Assembly: GCF_000621165.1 (NCBI RefSeq)
Contig: NZ_JHZA01000001.1
Coordinates: forward strand, 248,001-312,000
Length of the DNA: 64,000 nt
DNA from: Enterovibrio calviensis DSM 14347
Lineage (GTDB): Bacteria > Pseudomonadota > Gammaproteobacteria > Enterobacterales > Vibrionaceae
Reading direction: 5' to 3'
Shown here: positions 38,430 through 46,691 of the stretch, in pieces
Numbering within the stretch: the stretch's first letter is position 1
Layout of the letters: each line of letters begins with the position of its first letter
The notes under the pieces: model-generated
Told to the model about the DNA's origin: nothing
Databases searched by the model: none
The model's input: the letters and a program-made list of their open reading frames with translations, nothing else
Program-made: the position numbers and the translations under genes

Positions 38430-38622
38430 TGATCATTTTTTCGGTCTAAGAGGATCCAACTGCAGAGAGATATGGTGATTTGTTGCACTGAATATCGCCT
38501 TGATCATAGTTCCTTTGTGTTTCTAATTCTTTGGAAAGATGATCAAGGTATCTTTCCGCAACGTCCTTCTTTACATGGGCATACCTATCTACTTCTTGAT
38601 CATTGTTCCGTAAACATGATCA
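38430..38622. repeat. Five iterons of the rctA-type control region
   Basis: TGATCA words sit at 38430-38436, 38501-38507, 38539-38545, 38597-38603 and 38616-38622. Their flanks (TTCC on one side, AAG on the other) show both orientations. The last reads ATGATCAAGAGA, which I recall as the V. cholerae 12-mer form. Confidence 0.8.
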
Positions 38623-38719
38623 AGAGACAGCCGTTGCCCGCTCAATTGATGTACCCTCCCCTTTCTTTTTGCCGTTTTTGTCACTCGTAATGAAAGATGC
38701 CATGTTGAAATGCACTATG

Positions 38720-38751
38720 CCGTAATCTAGTCGGATGTTTTCAACGTTCCG
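38720..38751 (+). promoter_or_regulatory. 39-mer-like RctB site 2
   Basis: CCGTAATCTAGTCGG, spacer, then TCAACGTTCCG, in the same orientation as the copy at 38361. It lies between the rctA-type iterons and the parS2 site. Confidence 0.75.
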
Positions 38752-38783
38752 GTTATTTTGTCTTGTTTATCGTCGTTATATCG

Positions 38784-38798
38784 GTTTACATTGTAAAA
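38784..38798. promoter_or_regulatory. parS2 partition site at the origin
   Basis: GTTTACATTGTAAAA fits nTTTACAnTGTAAAn. It is 178 bases upstream of parA2, so ParB2 bound here could also affect parA2 transcription. Confidence 0.85.
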
Positions 38799-38975
38799 AG
38801 GTGACGCCGTAACACTTTAAAAAGTGAATGATTTCGACGTGCATAAGACTCAGAATTTTGCACAGTTATTTGCCATATTGACGTAAAGTGACCGCGATCT
38901 TGCTTTTTTAGCAACTCGTTCAGCTTTTTATTGTAAGTACTGTTATATGTTGTACAATCATTTTAATTCTCTTTT

Positions 38976-40199
38976 ATGGCGAAAAGAAAAATGAATAGGG
39001 AAAAGACGATAGAAAACCTGCAAACTATTGCAGAGCAAACCAAACAGGTACAAGCCGACAGAATTGAAATCGTGATGGAAGAACGTCACGATCAGTTGTT
39101 CCCGCCAATGTCTAAAGCATTGATGGAAACGCGTTCTGGTTTAACCCGTCGCAAGCTTGATGAAGCGATTACGCGAATGGAAGAAGCGGGACATCAGTTC
39201 ACCAAAAACAACGCCAACCACTATTCGATTACGTTAGATGAAGCCCACAAGATTATGGAAGCGGCAAAAATGCCAGCGTTCCATCAAGGTAAAGGGGCAA
39301 ACCATAAGCCTTGGGTGATCAACATTCAAAACCAAAAAGGGGGTACCGGTAAGTCAATGACTGCGGTACATCTCGCGGCGTGTTTGGCGCTAAATTTGGA
39401 GAAACGTTACCGTATCTGTTTGATTGACCTTGATCCTCAAGGGTCACTGCGTCTTTTCTTAAACCCTCAAATCAGTGTTACTGAGCAAGAGGGGATATAT
39501 TCTGCTGTTGATGTGATGTTGGAAAACACGCCTCAGGAAGCTGATAAAGAGTTCATGATGAAAAATGTGCTCTTGCCGACTCAATACCCGAATTTGAAAA
39601 CCATTGCAGCTTTCCCTGAAGATGCGATGTTTAATGCCGAAGCGTGGCAAAGCCTTGCGACTGATGGCTCATTGGATGTGGTGCAGCTTCTCAAAGAGAA
39701 GGTCATCGATAAAATTGCTGACGAATTTGATGTGATCATGGTGGACACTGGCCCGCATATTGATCCACTGGTTTGGAACGCGATGTATGCGTCAAATGCC
39801 TTGCTGATCCCTTGTGCGGCAAAACGCCTGGATTGGGCTTCGACGGTTAACTTCTTCCAACATTTGCCGACGGTTTATCAAATGTTTCCAGAAGATTGGC
39901 CTGGGTTGGAGTTTGTTCGCCTTGTTCCGACTATGTTTGAAGATGACAACAAAAAGCAGGTATCTGTGCTTACTGAGATGAATTATCTGCTCAGTGATCA
40001 AGTGATGATGGCAACCATTCCACGTAGTCGTGCGTTTGAAACGTGTGCCGATACCTACAGCACAGTGTTTGACCTGACTTCTCAGGATTTTGAGGGCGGC
40101 AAGAAAACACTCTCTACCGCACAAGAAGCGGTTCACCGAGCAGGACTGGAGCTTGAACGCGTGCTTCACAGTCACTGGTCGCAACGCAATCAGGAGTGA
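38976..40199 (+). CDS. parA: ParA2, chromosome II partition ATPase
   Basis: Walker-type partition ATPase of 407 residues, type Ia, with an N-terminal helix-turn-helix region (residues 1-105) that binds its own promoter in related proteins. The deviant Walker A is KGGTGKS (about 126-132: INIQNQKGGTGKSMTAVHLA). Walker A' is LIDLDPQGS and Walker B is VIMVDTGPH. The segment LFPPMSKALMETRSGLTRRK is typical of Vibrio chromosome II ParA2. An alternative start at 38991 (MNREKT) may be the true one by comparison with V. cholerae; neither has a strong ribosome binding site. It moves parS2-ParB2 complexes to the poles. It is followed four bases later by parB2. Confidence 0.95.
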   Translation: MAKRKMNREKTIENLQTIAEQTKQVQADRIEIVMEERHDQLFPPMSKALMETRSGLTRRKLDEAITRMEEAGHQFTKNNANHYSITLDEAHKIMEAAKMPAFHQGKGANHKPWVINIQNQKGGTGKSMTAVHLAACLALNLEKRYRICLIDLDPQGSLRLFLNPQISVTEQEGIYSAVDVMLENTPQEADKEFMMKNVLLPTQYPNLKTIAAFPEDAMFNAEAWQSLATDGSLDVVQLLKEKVIDKIADEFDVIMVDTGPHIDPLVWNAMYASNALLIPCAAKRLDWASTVNFFQHLPTVYQMFPEDWPGLEFVRLVPTMFEDDNKKQVSVLTEMNYLLSDQVMMATIPRSRAFETCADTYSTVFDLTSQDFEGGKKTLSTAQEAVHRAGLELERVLHSHWSQRNQE

Positions 40200-40203
40200 T
40201 TAA

Positions 40204-41172
40204 ATGGCCATTAAAACCTCTGAATTAAATGCGCGTTTGTTTGGTAAAGCGGATAAGCGACGCGCATCCACGGTACAGGAAGCGCAAAAGGCGGCCTCAG
40301 AAAAAGCGGCTGTGATTGAGTTGTCCGTTGCGGGTGAAGCGACGGTAGAGTTCGAACTTGTTCGTGTCGCTTCAGCAGATGTCGTGACCCGAACTTCAGT
40401 GTTTGCTGAAAATGCGCGTGAACAATCGTTCCTAAACGAGTTGGCGCTGTCAGATATTTTGGTGACCCTGAAAGATCGTGGTCAACAGTATCCGGCCGTT
40501 GGACGCTGGCTAGAAGGTAACAAGATTGAAGTGCTAGACGGTAGTCGCCGTCGCATGTCTTGTATCTTAGCAAACCAAGACTTTCTGATTTATGTCGCTA
40601 AGGGCATCAACAGTAAGCATGCGAAGTTCTTATCCGATGTTGCGAATGCACATAAGCCACTTTCGCTTTTTGAACGTGGTAAAGAAATGCAGACCATGCT
40701 TGATCGTGGCGATGTGCTTGACCAAAAAGAACTGGCAAAAGTCTGCCAATGCAGTGAAGCGCTAGTGAGTGGGGCGCTTAAGGCGGCAGCGTTGCCTTTG
40801 GCGCTGTTGCAAGCTTACCCAAGCGTGGGCGAACTTGGTCGACCAACCATCGTTAAGTTGCACCGCATGTTTTTCTCACTGACTCAAGAAGAACAAACCG
40901 TGTTCTTGGTGAAGTTGGATGAGAACCCTGTTTGGAAAACCGTGGATGCTTCAGGCGTAAGCCGAATTACTCGTGAAGTCACTTTGATTTTGGAACAGTG
41001 GTGCGAGTCTTTGAAACCTGTGGTTGCCAAGGCTGAAGCGCCCTCAACTGAACTGGTTAAAGGCCGTGCAACGTATCGCCGTAAGGGTGACGCGCTGTCG
41101 ATAAATTTGAAGAAGATGAGCGAAGAAGACGCGGAAGCGATTCTATCATTCATTAAGTCGCGTCTTGATTGA
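40204..41172 (+). CDS. parB: ParB2, chromosome II centromere-binding protein
   Basis: Centromere-binding protein of 322 residues. Residues about 55-140 form the ParB N-terminal nucleotide (CTP)-binding domain, with the arginine patch in VLDGSRRRMSC (GxxRR type). A helix-turn-helix follows around LAKVCQCSEALVSGALKAAA. The C-terminal dimerisation domain ends in KKMSEEDAEAILSFIKSRLD. It recognises the parS2 palindromes found at 25.4, 38.8, 44.1 and 46.6 kb in this window. It begins four bases after the parA2 stop and is followed by a strong terminator, so parAB is a complete two-gene operon. Confidence 0.95.
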   Translation: MAIKTSELNARLFGKADKRRASTVQEAQKAASEKAAVIELSVAGEATVEFELVRVASADVVTRTSVFAENAREQSFLNELALSDILVTLKDRGQQYPAVGRWLEGNKIEVLDGSRRRMSCILANQDFLIYVAKGINSKHAKFLSDVANAHKPLSLFERGKEMQTMLDRGDVLDQKELAKVCQCSEALVSGALKAAALPLALLQAYPSVGELGRPTIVKLHRMFFSLTQEEQTVFLVKLDENPVWKTVDASGVSRITREVTLILEQWCESLKPVVAKAEAPSTELVKGRATYRRKGDALSINLKKMSEEDAEAILSFIKSRLD

Positions 41173-41203
41173 CGTATTCTCTCTTCATTTCTCGCCAAAT
41201 TAA

Positions 41204-41230
41204 ACGTGCCTAAAGGCACGTTTTTTTTTG
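41204..41230 (+). terminator. parAB terminator
   Basis: ACGTGCC-TAAA-GGCACGT stem followed by about ten T residues, 31 bases past the parB2 stop. Confidence 0.9.
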
Positions 41231-41264
41231 AATTCTACGTCGTTCCGGTATCATGACTTAGTGA

Positions 41265-43352
41265 TTGATAACTTGTGGCGACCCTGTGCTTTCAGAACCC
41301 AACTCTGCTCTACGACAACTCCACCAATTGGTAACGCGTGGCAATGTGCGCGTGCCTGTTTTCATTCGCGGTGACCGAGACTTCGCGTTCAGTTTGATGC
41401 AAGCAATACCCGACATCACAGTCGTGACCGATGATTCGAATGACGTCAGTGCGTTTACGTTTCAGCGTTTACGGTGGGGCGATGCTAAGCAGTTATTAGG
41501 GCAGGAAACGGGTTCTCTGGCGCTTGATGTACGCCAGCACATTGATGTTGAAAAACTATGTGCGATTAGCGGCTGTATTCGTGGTGGTGAACTCCTGATT
41601 TTTCTCGTCGATAATGGGGAAGAAAAGGCTACGTCAGCATTTCGCCAGCGCTTTTTGGGTTTTGCCTCCCATGCTAATGCGGCGTTGTTTTGTCAGTCGG
41701 GACTTATATCGCTACCCAAAACCGTTATTAATGAATCCCCAACCGTAATGAGAACGGACACAACGTCGGATCAAGATATCGCTATTGACGCGATTGTTCG
41801 CGTATTGTCTGGCCATCGTCGTCGTCCTGCATTGTTGGTTGCTGACCGCGGGCGAGGGAAGTCGTCTGCTATGGGGTTAGCTGCCGCCAAGATGATGCAG
41901 ACCGCGAAGAAGCGACTCCTTGTCACTTCACCAACCGTCGCTAATGTCGAAATTTTGCTTAAGCATGCTGCTTCTATGAGTGGGATTAGTCGCAACGGCA
42001 AGTATGGGTTAAAGGGCGAAAATGGCAGTGAACTCTCCTTTGTTGCTCCTGACTCCTTGCTGCTAAACAAACCTGATTGCGATTTGTTGCTCGTTGACGA
42101 GGCGGCAGCAATTCCGCTGCCTATGTTAGATACTTGCCTTGAACACTATAGCCGCGTGGTATTTTCTTCTACTGAGCACGGTTATGAAGGTACTGGCCGC
42201 GCTTTCAGTATCCGCTTCCGTCAATTGCTGGATGAGAAAACAAAAAGCTGGAACGAGGTTCGATTGGCTCAGCCTATCCGTTGGTCTGAAAATGATCTTC
42301 TGGAGCAGTGGCTATTCGATGCTTTCTTGTTTGATGCAGAGCCCGATTATGTCGCGACGAAAGATGATGTGAGTCTTCGCGTTATCGAGCAAAGCGAACT
42401 GTTGGCGGACGAATCTTTGTTAAGACAAGTCTTCGCGCTTTTGGTCAGTGCTCATTACCAAACCTCTCCCAATGATTTGGTTCAGTTACTTGATGGTCAT
42501 GATCAGTTTCTGATTGCTGCGTTTAAAGGCGAATCGCTGGTTGGCGTCGTTTTCGCACAACAAGAAGGTGGGTTTGACGATGAGCTGGCGAGATCCGTCG
42601 TGGCTGGTAAGCGTCGTGTGAAAGGTCATCTTCTCGCTCAGAGCTTAGCGACGCATACGGGAATCATTGACCCTTTGTTAAGTCCTTTGCTTCGTATAAC
42701 CCGTATCGCAGTTTTGGCTGACGTTCGTCACTGCGGAATAGGGCGTTCGCTCATTGATGCGATGGAACGCTTGGCGACGCAAAAGGGGATTGCCACGATT
42801 GGTACCAGCTTTGGCGTCAATTCTGATCTATTCCAATTCTGGTCATCGTTAGAATATCTTCCTGTGCGGCTTGGTGTGTCCAGAGACGCCGCAAGCGGCA
42901 CGTATTCATTGCAGATGGCAAAGGCACTCTCGTCTCCTCCAAAGTGGATACATCAGGCACATACGCTTTTTGCTTTGAACTTCCCGCTTCAACTTCATGA
43001 ACAATACACTGTGATGAGTCCCTATCTGATTGCTCAGCTTTTGTATCAGGTGCCGGGCATCGACACACCTAGTGAGTTGGCAGAAAAGCAGGTAAGTCTT
43101 TTTGCACAAGGTGCGCTCGGTTATGATTTGGTGACAGGAAGCCTATGGCGTTGGTTTATCTATTGGCTATCACGAAACAACGCGTTTGCTTACCAAAGCA
43201 ACGCGTGTATGGCACTGATTGAACGCGTTCTAAATCGTCATTCTTGGCAAGATGTTGCCAAGGATTGTGGCTATCAGGGACGGAAAGAAACCGAGTCTGC
43301 CATTCGCTTATGGGTGTCAGAACAACTCTCCAACGAAAAGGAACTCGTATGA
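41265..43352 (+). CDS. tmcA: tRNA(Met) cytidine acetyltransferase
   Basis: RNA-modifying enzyme that uses acetyl-CoA and ATP to make N4-acetylcytidine at the wobble position of elongator tRNA-Met. Order of domains: N-terminal domain (1-150), RecD-like helicase (Walker A RGRGKSSA about 195-202, VDEAAAIP as Walker B, YEGTGRAF, QPIRWSE), GNAT acetyltransferase (LRITRIAVLADVRHCGIGRS) and a tRNA-binding C-terminal domain. The start is uncertain: the frame opens with TTG at 41265, and a GTG at 41286 (reading VLSEPNS) is at least as likely, as no clear ribosome binding site exists. Its stop overlaps the start of the PHP gene by four bases (ATGA). Confidence 0.92.
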   Translation: MITCGDPVLSEPNSALRQLHQLVTRGNVRVPVFIRGDRDFAFSLMQAIPDITVVTDDSNDVSAFTFQRLRWGDAKQLLGQETGSLALDVRQHIDVEKLCAISGCIRGGELLIFLVDNGEEKATSAFRQRFLGFASHANAALFCQSGLISLPKTVINESPTVMRTDTTSDQDIAIDAIVRVLSGHRRRPALLVADRGRGKSSAMGLAAAKMMQTAKKRLLVTSPTVANVEILLKHAASMSGISRNGKYGLKGENGSELSFVAPDSLLLNKPDCDLLLVDEAAAIPLPMLDTCLEHYSRVVFSSTEHGYEGTGRAFSIRFRQLLDEKTKSWNEVRLAQPIRWSENDLLEQWLFDAFLFDAEPDYVATKDDVSLRVIEQSELLADESLLRQVFALLVSAHYQTSPNDLVQLLDGHDQFLIAAFKGESLVGVVFAQQEGGFDDELARSVVAGKRRVKGHLLAQSLATHTGIIDPLLSPLLRITRIAVLADVRHCGIGRSLIDAMERLATQKGIATIGTSFGVNSDLFQFWSSLEYLPVRLGVSRDAASGTYSLQMAKALSSPPKWIHQAHTLFALNFPLQLHEQYTVMSPYLIAQLLYQVPGIDTPSELAEKQVSLFAQGALGYDLVTGSLWRWFIYWLSRNNAFAYQSNACMALIERVLNRHSWQDVAKDCGYQGRKETESAIRLWVSEQLSNEKELV

Positions 43353-44098
43353 AATTTATCGCCGACACCCATACGCATACACTGGCAAGTGGTCACGCAT
43401 ATAGTACAGTGATCGAAAATGCCGCCGCTGCAGCGAAAGCTGGCCTTCAGTTTATGTGTGTCACTGACCACGCCACAACCATGCCAGGCGCACCGCATCA
43501 CTGGCATTTTGTCAATCAACGTGTATTGCCTTCGTCACTGAGCGGCGTTCGACTCCTAAAAGGCGTCGAGGCCAATATCTTGAATGGGGAAGGTGAGCTT
43601 GATATGCCCCTCTACGTCTACAGCGATCTTGAATGGGTGAATGCGAGTCTTCATGAGGCAGTGTTCCGCGCTTCTGATAAAGCCACACACACGCAGGCAT
43701 TGATTAATGCAATGAGATCTGAGCGCGTAGACGCCATTGCACATGCAGGTAACCCTTCTTATCCCATCGATGCGGAAGCCGTTGTACGCGAAGCGGTTAA
43801 GTGTGGTGTGGCCATCGAACTTAATAATTCATCGCTTAATGGATCCAGAAAAGGTAGCGAACCGAACTGCTTGACTCTTGCCTCATTAGCGAAAGAATTG
43901 GGCGCTTGGGTCACAACGGGCTCGGATGCGCATTTTTCACATAATGTGGGCGACCTTGCCAGTGTGTCTGAATTGATCCAGAAAGTGGGCTTACCTAAAG
44001 ACCAAATCATTACCTCTGACGCCACTCTATTTGAAGCGTTTGTCACCAAGCGCCAATCGATACGAAAGCAAAGGGTGCAGGCTGATTCATCTCTGTAA
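43349..44098 (+). CDS. PHP-domain phosphatase, YcdX-like
   Basis: Metal-dependent hydrolase of 249 residues, polymerase-and-histidinol-phosphatase fold. Metal ligands are visible in DTHTHTLASGH (residues 6-16), the DH of CVTDHA, the Glu of KGVEANIL, AHAGNP and GSDAHF, which fits the trinuclear zinc site of E. coli YcdX. The natural substrate is unknown; phosphatase activity on small phosphates and a link to swarming are reported for YcdX. The ATG at 43349 overlaps the tmcA stop and has AAAGGAA six bases upstream, so the two are coupled. Confidence 0.9.
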   Translation: MKFIADTHTHTLASGHAYSTVIENAAAAAKAGLQFMCVTDHATTMPGAPHHWHFVNQRVLPSSLSGVRLLKGVEANILNGEGELDMPLYVYSDLEWVNASLHEAVFRASDKATHTQALINAMRSERVDAIAHAGNPSYPIDAEAVVREAVKCGVAIELNNSSLNGSRKGSEPNCLTLASLAKELGAWVTTGSDAHFSHNVGDLASVSELIQKVGLPKDQIITSDATLFEAFVTKRQSIRKQRVQADSSL

Positions 44099-44101
44099 GT
44101 G

Positions 44102-44116
44102 ATTTACACTGTAAAC
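44102..44116. promoter_or_regulatory. parS2 partition site
   Basis: ATTTACACTGTAAAC, a full match to nTTTACAnTGTAAAn, three bases past the PHP stop and about 3 kb right of parB2. Confidence 0.88.
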
Positions 44117-44240
44117 CCTCAAAATTAAACATTCTTTCATGACTTGCGCGTCTAACTTTCAATACACTTGGTGTAACGGAATGCTAATATAATACAAACT
44201 TGCTGCAAAACGCTTCGTTGGTGCGGTGGGGGGAGCCAGT

Positions 44241-44630
44241 ATGATTAAGACCTATGAAAAGCTATGCGATGTATTGATTGAACAATCTGGCGGCGAAAGT
44301 GCGTGTAAGCGATTTCAAGAGCGCGTCGAATTAGGGAATGGTGGAATCCATGCCCGATTACATGTTGCTCCACACCATATAGATAATGATCACGAAGAAT
44401 CTGAGTTTGGACACCGCGTCCTCATTCGTGATGTCAGCAGAAGTGGCCTTGGACTTGTGGCCGATGAAGATATTGAACTTGCAGCCTGCTGCTATTTGAA
44501 TGTGGTTGATGTCCCACAGTTAAAGGGCAGCCTCGTCTATCAAAATAGCGAGGAAGAAGGCAAGTTTCGATATGGTTTTAGTTTAGATGAATGGCTTTCT
44601 GATGAAATGCACCAAACACTGTCACCTTAG
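44241..44630 (+). CDS. PilZ-like domain protein
   Basis: Small cytoplasmic protein of 129 residues. The segment RVLIRDVSRSGLGLVADED matches the core of PilZ domains (DxSxxG), which bind cyclic di-GMP. A following hydrophobic strand (CYLNVVDVPQLKGSLVYQN) and the end GKFRYGFSLDEW also fit. The upstream RxxxR half of the binding motif is not clearly present, so nucleotide binding is uncertain. The ATG at 44241 is chosen, with GGGGGAG seven to eight bases upstream. It stands alone with its own terminator, next to a DUF342 protein and near the c-di-GMP-controlled lap operon. Confidence 0.7.
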   Translation: MIKTYEKLCDVLIEQSGGESACKRFQERVELGNGGIHARLHVAPHHIDNDHEESEFGHRVLIRDVSRSGLGLVADEDIELAACCYLNVVDVPQLKGSLVYQNSEEEGKFRYGFSLDEWLSDEMHQTLSP

Positions 44631-44671
44631 GTGTGATATCCACACAATATCCTGAGTAACTCACTGATTTT

Positions 44672-44701
44672 AAAAGCACACTGATGCAGTGTGCTTTTTT
44701 T
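44672..44701 (+). terminator. Terminator of the PilZ-like gene
   Basis: AAAAGCACAC/GTGTGCTTTT hairpin with a T run. Confidence 0.85.
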
Positions 44702-44927
44702 GTATATGGCTTATCAAGATTAATCCCGCTCAATTAAAGCAGAATGGTTAAAACTCTCTATAATTCATTTATATGACTCGTGTTTGATAACTGAGTCACT
44801 TGTAATTTATTTAATGCGATCTGAATCTAACTTGCCCCTAACGGTGATACTGTCTGAGTCTTGCATCTGGGTACAATGCTAGCGTGATGTTCGTTCGTAT
44901 TTTTAATTTTCTGATTTAGGGGATTCC

Positions 44928-46586
44928 ATGCTGCAACAGCTTTTGCGGCTGTCTAATGATGGTCGCAGGGTATACATGACCGTAGTATCAAAGGCAGAAG
45001 AAGATGCACCCCGTATAGAGAAAAAACATATTGTAAACTGGTTACAAGAACATAATGTGGCCAGCTTTTTTCGTTTCGACGAAACAATAGAAACTGTTCT
45101 CGATAAAATCAATGCATCGAATGATGAATGGAAAGGGGAGCCTGATGACGTTGTTGTGGCAGAACGCCGCGATGCGACGGTTAGCGCTCGATTCGACGAG
45201 CAAAAAATGACAGCGCTTCTTCGCGTAAATGGCGCTTGCGGCGGTAACCCAATAAAAGGTAACGATTTACTTGGAGCGTTAAAAAAATCTCAGATTGTTC
45301 GAGGCGTTAAAAAGCAAACTTTGCAGAAGTTGCTGACAGCGTCTGCTCGTTTAAAACCAGGTGAATACCTGGAAGTTCCTATTGCCTCTGGAAAATGGCC
45401 GACACCCGGTGAAGATTCAAAGATTGCGTACCTAGTTCAAGACAGTAAAGCGCGTGTACTAAGACCTCAGCAACGTGAAGATGGGACCGTAGACATGCGT
45501 GACCTCGGTAAGATGATCACGGTACAAGAAGGACAACCACTCGCTAAACGAATTCCGCCCACTAAAGGTATCGAAGGATTTCGAGTCACTGGAGAAGTCC
45601 TTCCAACAACAACGGGCAAAGACTTACCACTTAAGCTTTATCCTGGTAGTAAGTTCAGTGCGAATGACGAGAACGTTATCGTGTCTGAAACTGCTGGCAT
45701 GCCGATTCTTCATCCTGACGGCGTGGAAGTGGACAATGCGCTATGCATGAAGGCGGTCACTGTTGCCACGGGTCACATTGACTTCGAAGGTAGTGTGGTT
45801 ATAAACGGTGACGTTCATGCGGGCATGAAAGTCAACGCGACTGGCTCAATTACTGTCGGTGGTGTGGTGGAGTCAGCGACACTTGAAGCTGGCGGAGACA
45901 TTGTCATCCACAACGGCATTTTGGGGCGTCAAGTTCAGTCAGATCAGGAAATTACTACCAGCATTAAAGCAAATGGTTCTGTGATCGCAAAGTTTGCTCA
46001 GTATGCGAGTATTGAAGCAAAAAAAGACATCACCATTAGTCAGCACGCCATGCACTGTAAAACATACACCCATAATCATCTCATTGTCAGTGATCAGGCT
46101 AAGCGAACCGGTACACTGACTGGCGGCACTCACATTGCTGAGCGAGGCGTTCAAGTTGTGACGCTTGGTGCGGCTTCAGGTGTACATACTCATGTTTATG
46201 CGTTTACTGGCTTGAGTAAGTTGATGGAAGAAACGCAGAGTTTGTCGAAAGAACTCGACCACGAGCACGAACAGTTGATGAAGGTTAAAGATGCTGAATT
46301 AAAACTATTGCAGCAACCAGCAAATAAGCGACCTGACGAGCTTATAGAGCGCTTGTCGTGGACTAAAACACACCACTTTGAACGTATTGCTGAGATTAAG
46401 TCAAAAATGGAGAGCAGCGCTTCTGAGATGAGTGCGTTATACCGCAGGTATTCCATTGATGTATTGAAAAATTGCTACCCAGGAGCACATGTTCATATCG
46501 GCGACACTGTCTTGAATATCTCTAACGAGTATGGGGCTGGTCGCTTTGTCACAAATGGTAGAGAGGTTGTCGCCGAGCCGCTTTGA
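44928..46586 (+). CDS. DUF342/FapA-family protein
   Basis: Cytoplasmic protein of 552 residues of the FapA (DUF342) family, named in Vibrio and Bacillus for a role in flagellar or polar assembly. The centre (about residues 185-390) is a right-handed beta-helix-like region with repeated hydrophobic turns: GSVVINGDVHAGMKVNATGS, TVGGVVESATLEAGGDIVIH. A coiled coil follows at about 425-490 (LMEETQSLSKELDHEHEQLM), then a final beta segment. Most FapA genes lie in flagellar clusters; this one does not, so it is likely a paralogue with another role. A parS2 site lies just after its stop. Confidence 0.85.
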   Translation: MLQQLLRLSNDGRRVYMTVVSKAEEDAPRIEKKHIVNWLQEHNVASFFRFDETIETVLDKINASNDEWKGEPDDVVVAERRDATVSARFDEQKMTALLRVNGACGGNPIKGNDLLGALKKSQIVRGVKKQTLQKLLTASARLKPGEYLEVPIASGKWPTPGEDSKIAYLVQDSKARVLRPQQREDGTVDMRDLGKMITVQEGQPLAKRIPPTKGIEGFRVTGEVLPTTTGKDLPLKLYPGSKFSANDENVIVSETAGMPILHPDGVEVDNALCMKAVTVATGHIDFEGSVVINGDVHAGMKVNATGSITVGGVVESATLEAGGDIVIHNGILGRQVQSDQEITTSIKANGSVIAKFAQYASIEAKKDITISQHAMHCKTYTHNHLIVSDQAKRTGTLTGGTHIAERGVQVVTLGAASGVHTHVYAFTGLSKLMEETQSLSKELDHEHEQLMKVKDAELKLLQQPANKRPDELIERLSWTKTHHFERIAEIKSKMESSASEMSALYRRYSIDVLKNCYPGAHVHIGDTVLNISNEYGAGRFVTNGREVVAEPL

Positions 46587-46599
46587 TACCGATACCGTC

Positions 46600-46614
46600 A
46601 TTTACACTGTAAAA
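46600..46614. promoter_or_regulatory. parS2 partition site
   Basis: ATTTACACTGTAAAA, a full match to nTTTACAnTGTAAAn, between the DUF342 and lapB genes. Confidence 0.87.
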
Positions 46615-46644
46615 CTGTAAATAAGACGCTAAATTGAAACGAAA

Positions 46645-46669
46645 AAAAAGCACCTTCGGGTGCTTTTTT
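46645..46669. terminator. Bidirectional terminator between DUF342 gene and lapB
   Basis: AAAAAGCACC-TTCG-GGTGCTTTTT, a symmetrical UUCG tetraloop hairpin between convergent genes. Confidence 0.88.
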
Positions 46670-46691
46670 AATGGGTAACGTTTTGTACTAG

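Larger units (their letters stand above)
37616..38975. other. Chromosome II origin of replication (ori2) and rctA-type region
   Basis: This gene-free stretch of 1360 bases between rctB and parA2 has the layout of the V. cholerae chromosome II origin. From left to right it has the rctB promoter with a 29-mer-like site, an AT-rich stretch (37700-37850) with ATGATCT/ATGATCA words, a regular array of six iterons, a perfect DnaA box, further single iterons, and a rctA-like control region. That last region has five iterons in mixed orientation, 39-mer-like elements and one parS2 site. No real gene is seen. A 72-codon frame at 38472-38690 lies in the position of rctA but is not protein-like. All iterons contain GATC, so Dam methylation should control RctB binding, as established in V. 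cholerae. Confidence 0.95.

Noticed and set aside
38472-38690. 72-codon frame in the rctA position
   Set aside because: It runs across two iterons and lacks a ribosome binding site. The rctA region acts as DNA or transcript in V. cholerae, so I treat it as non-coding.
46045-46065. CACTGTAAAA inside the DUF342 gene as a parS2 half-site
   Set aside because: Only half of the palindrome is present, and it is within coding sequence.
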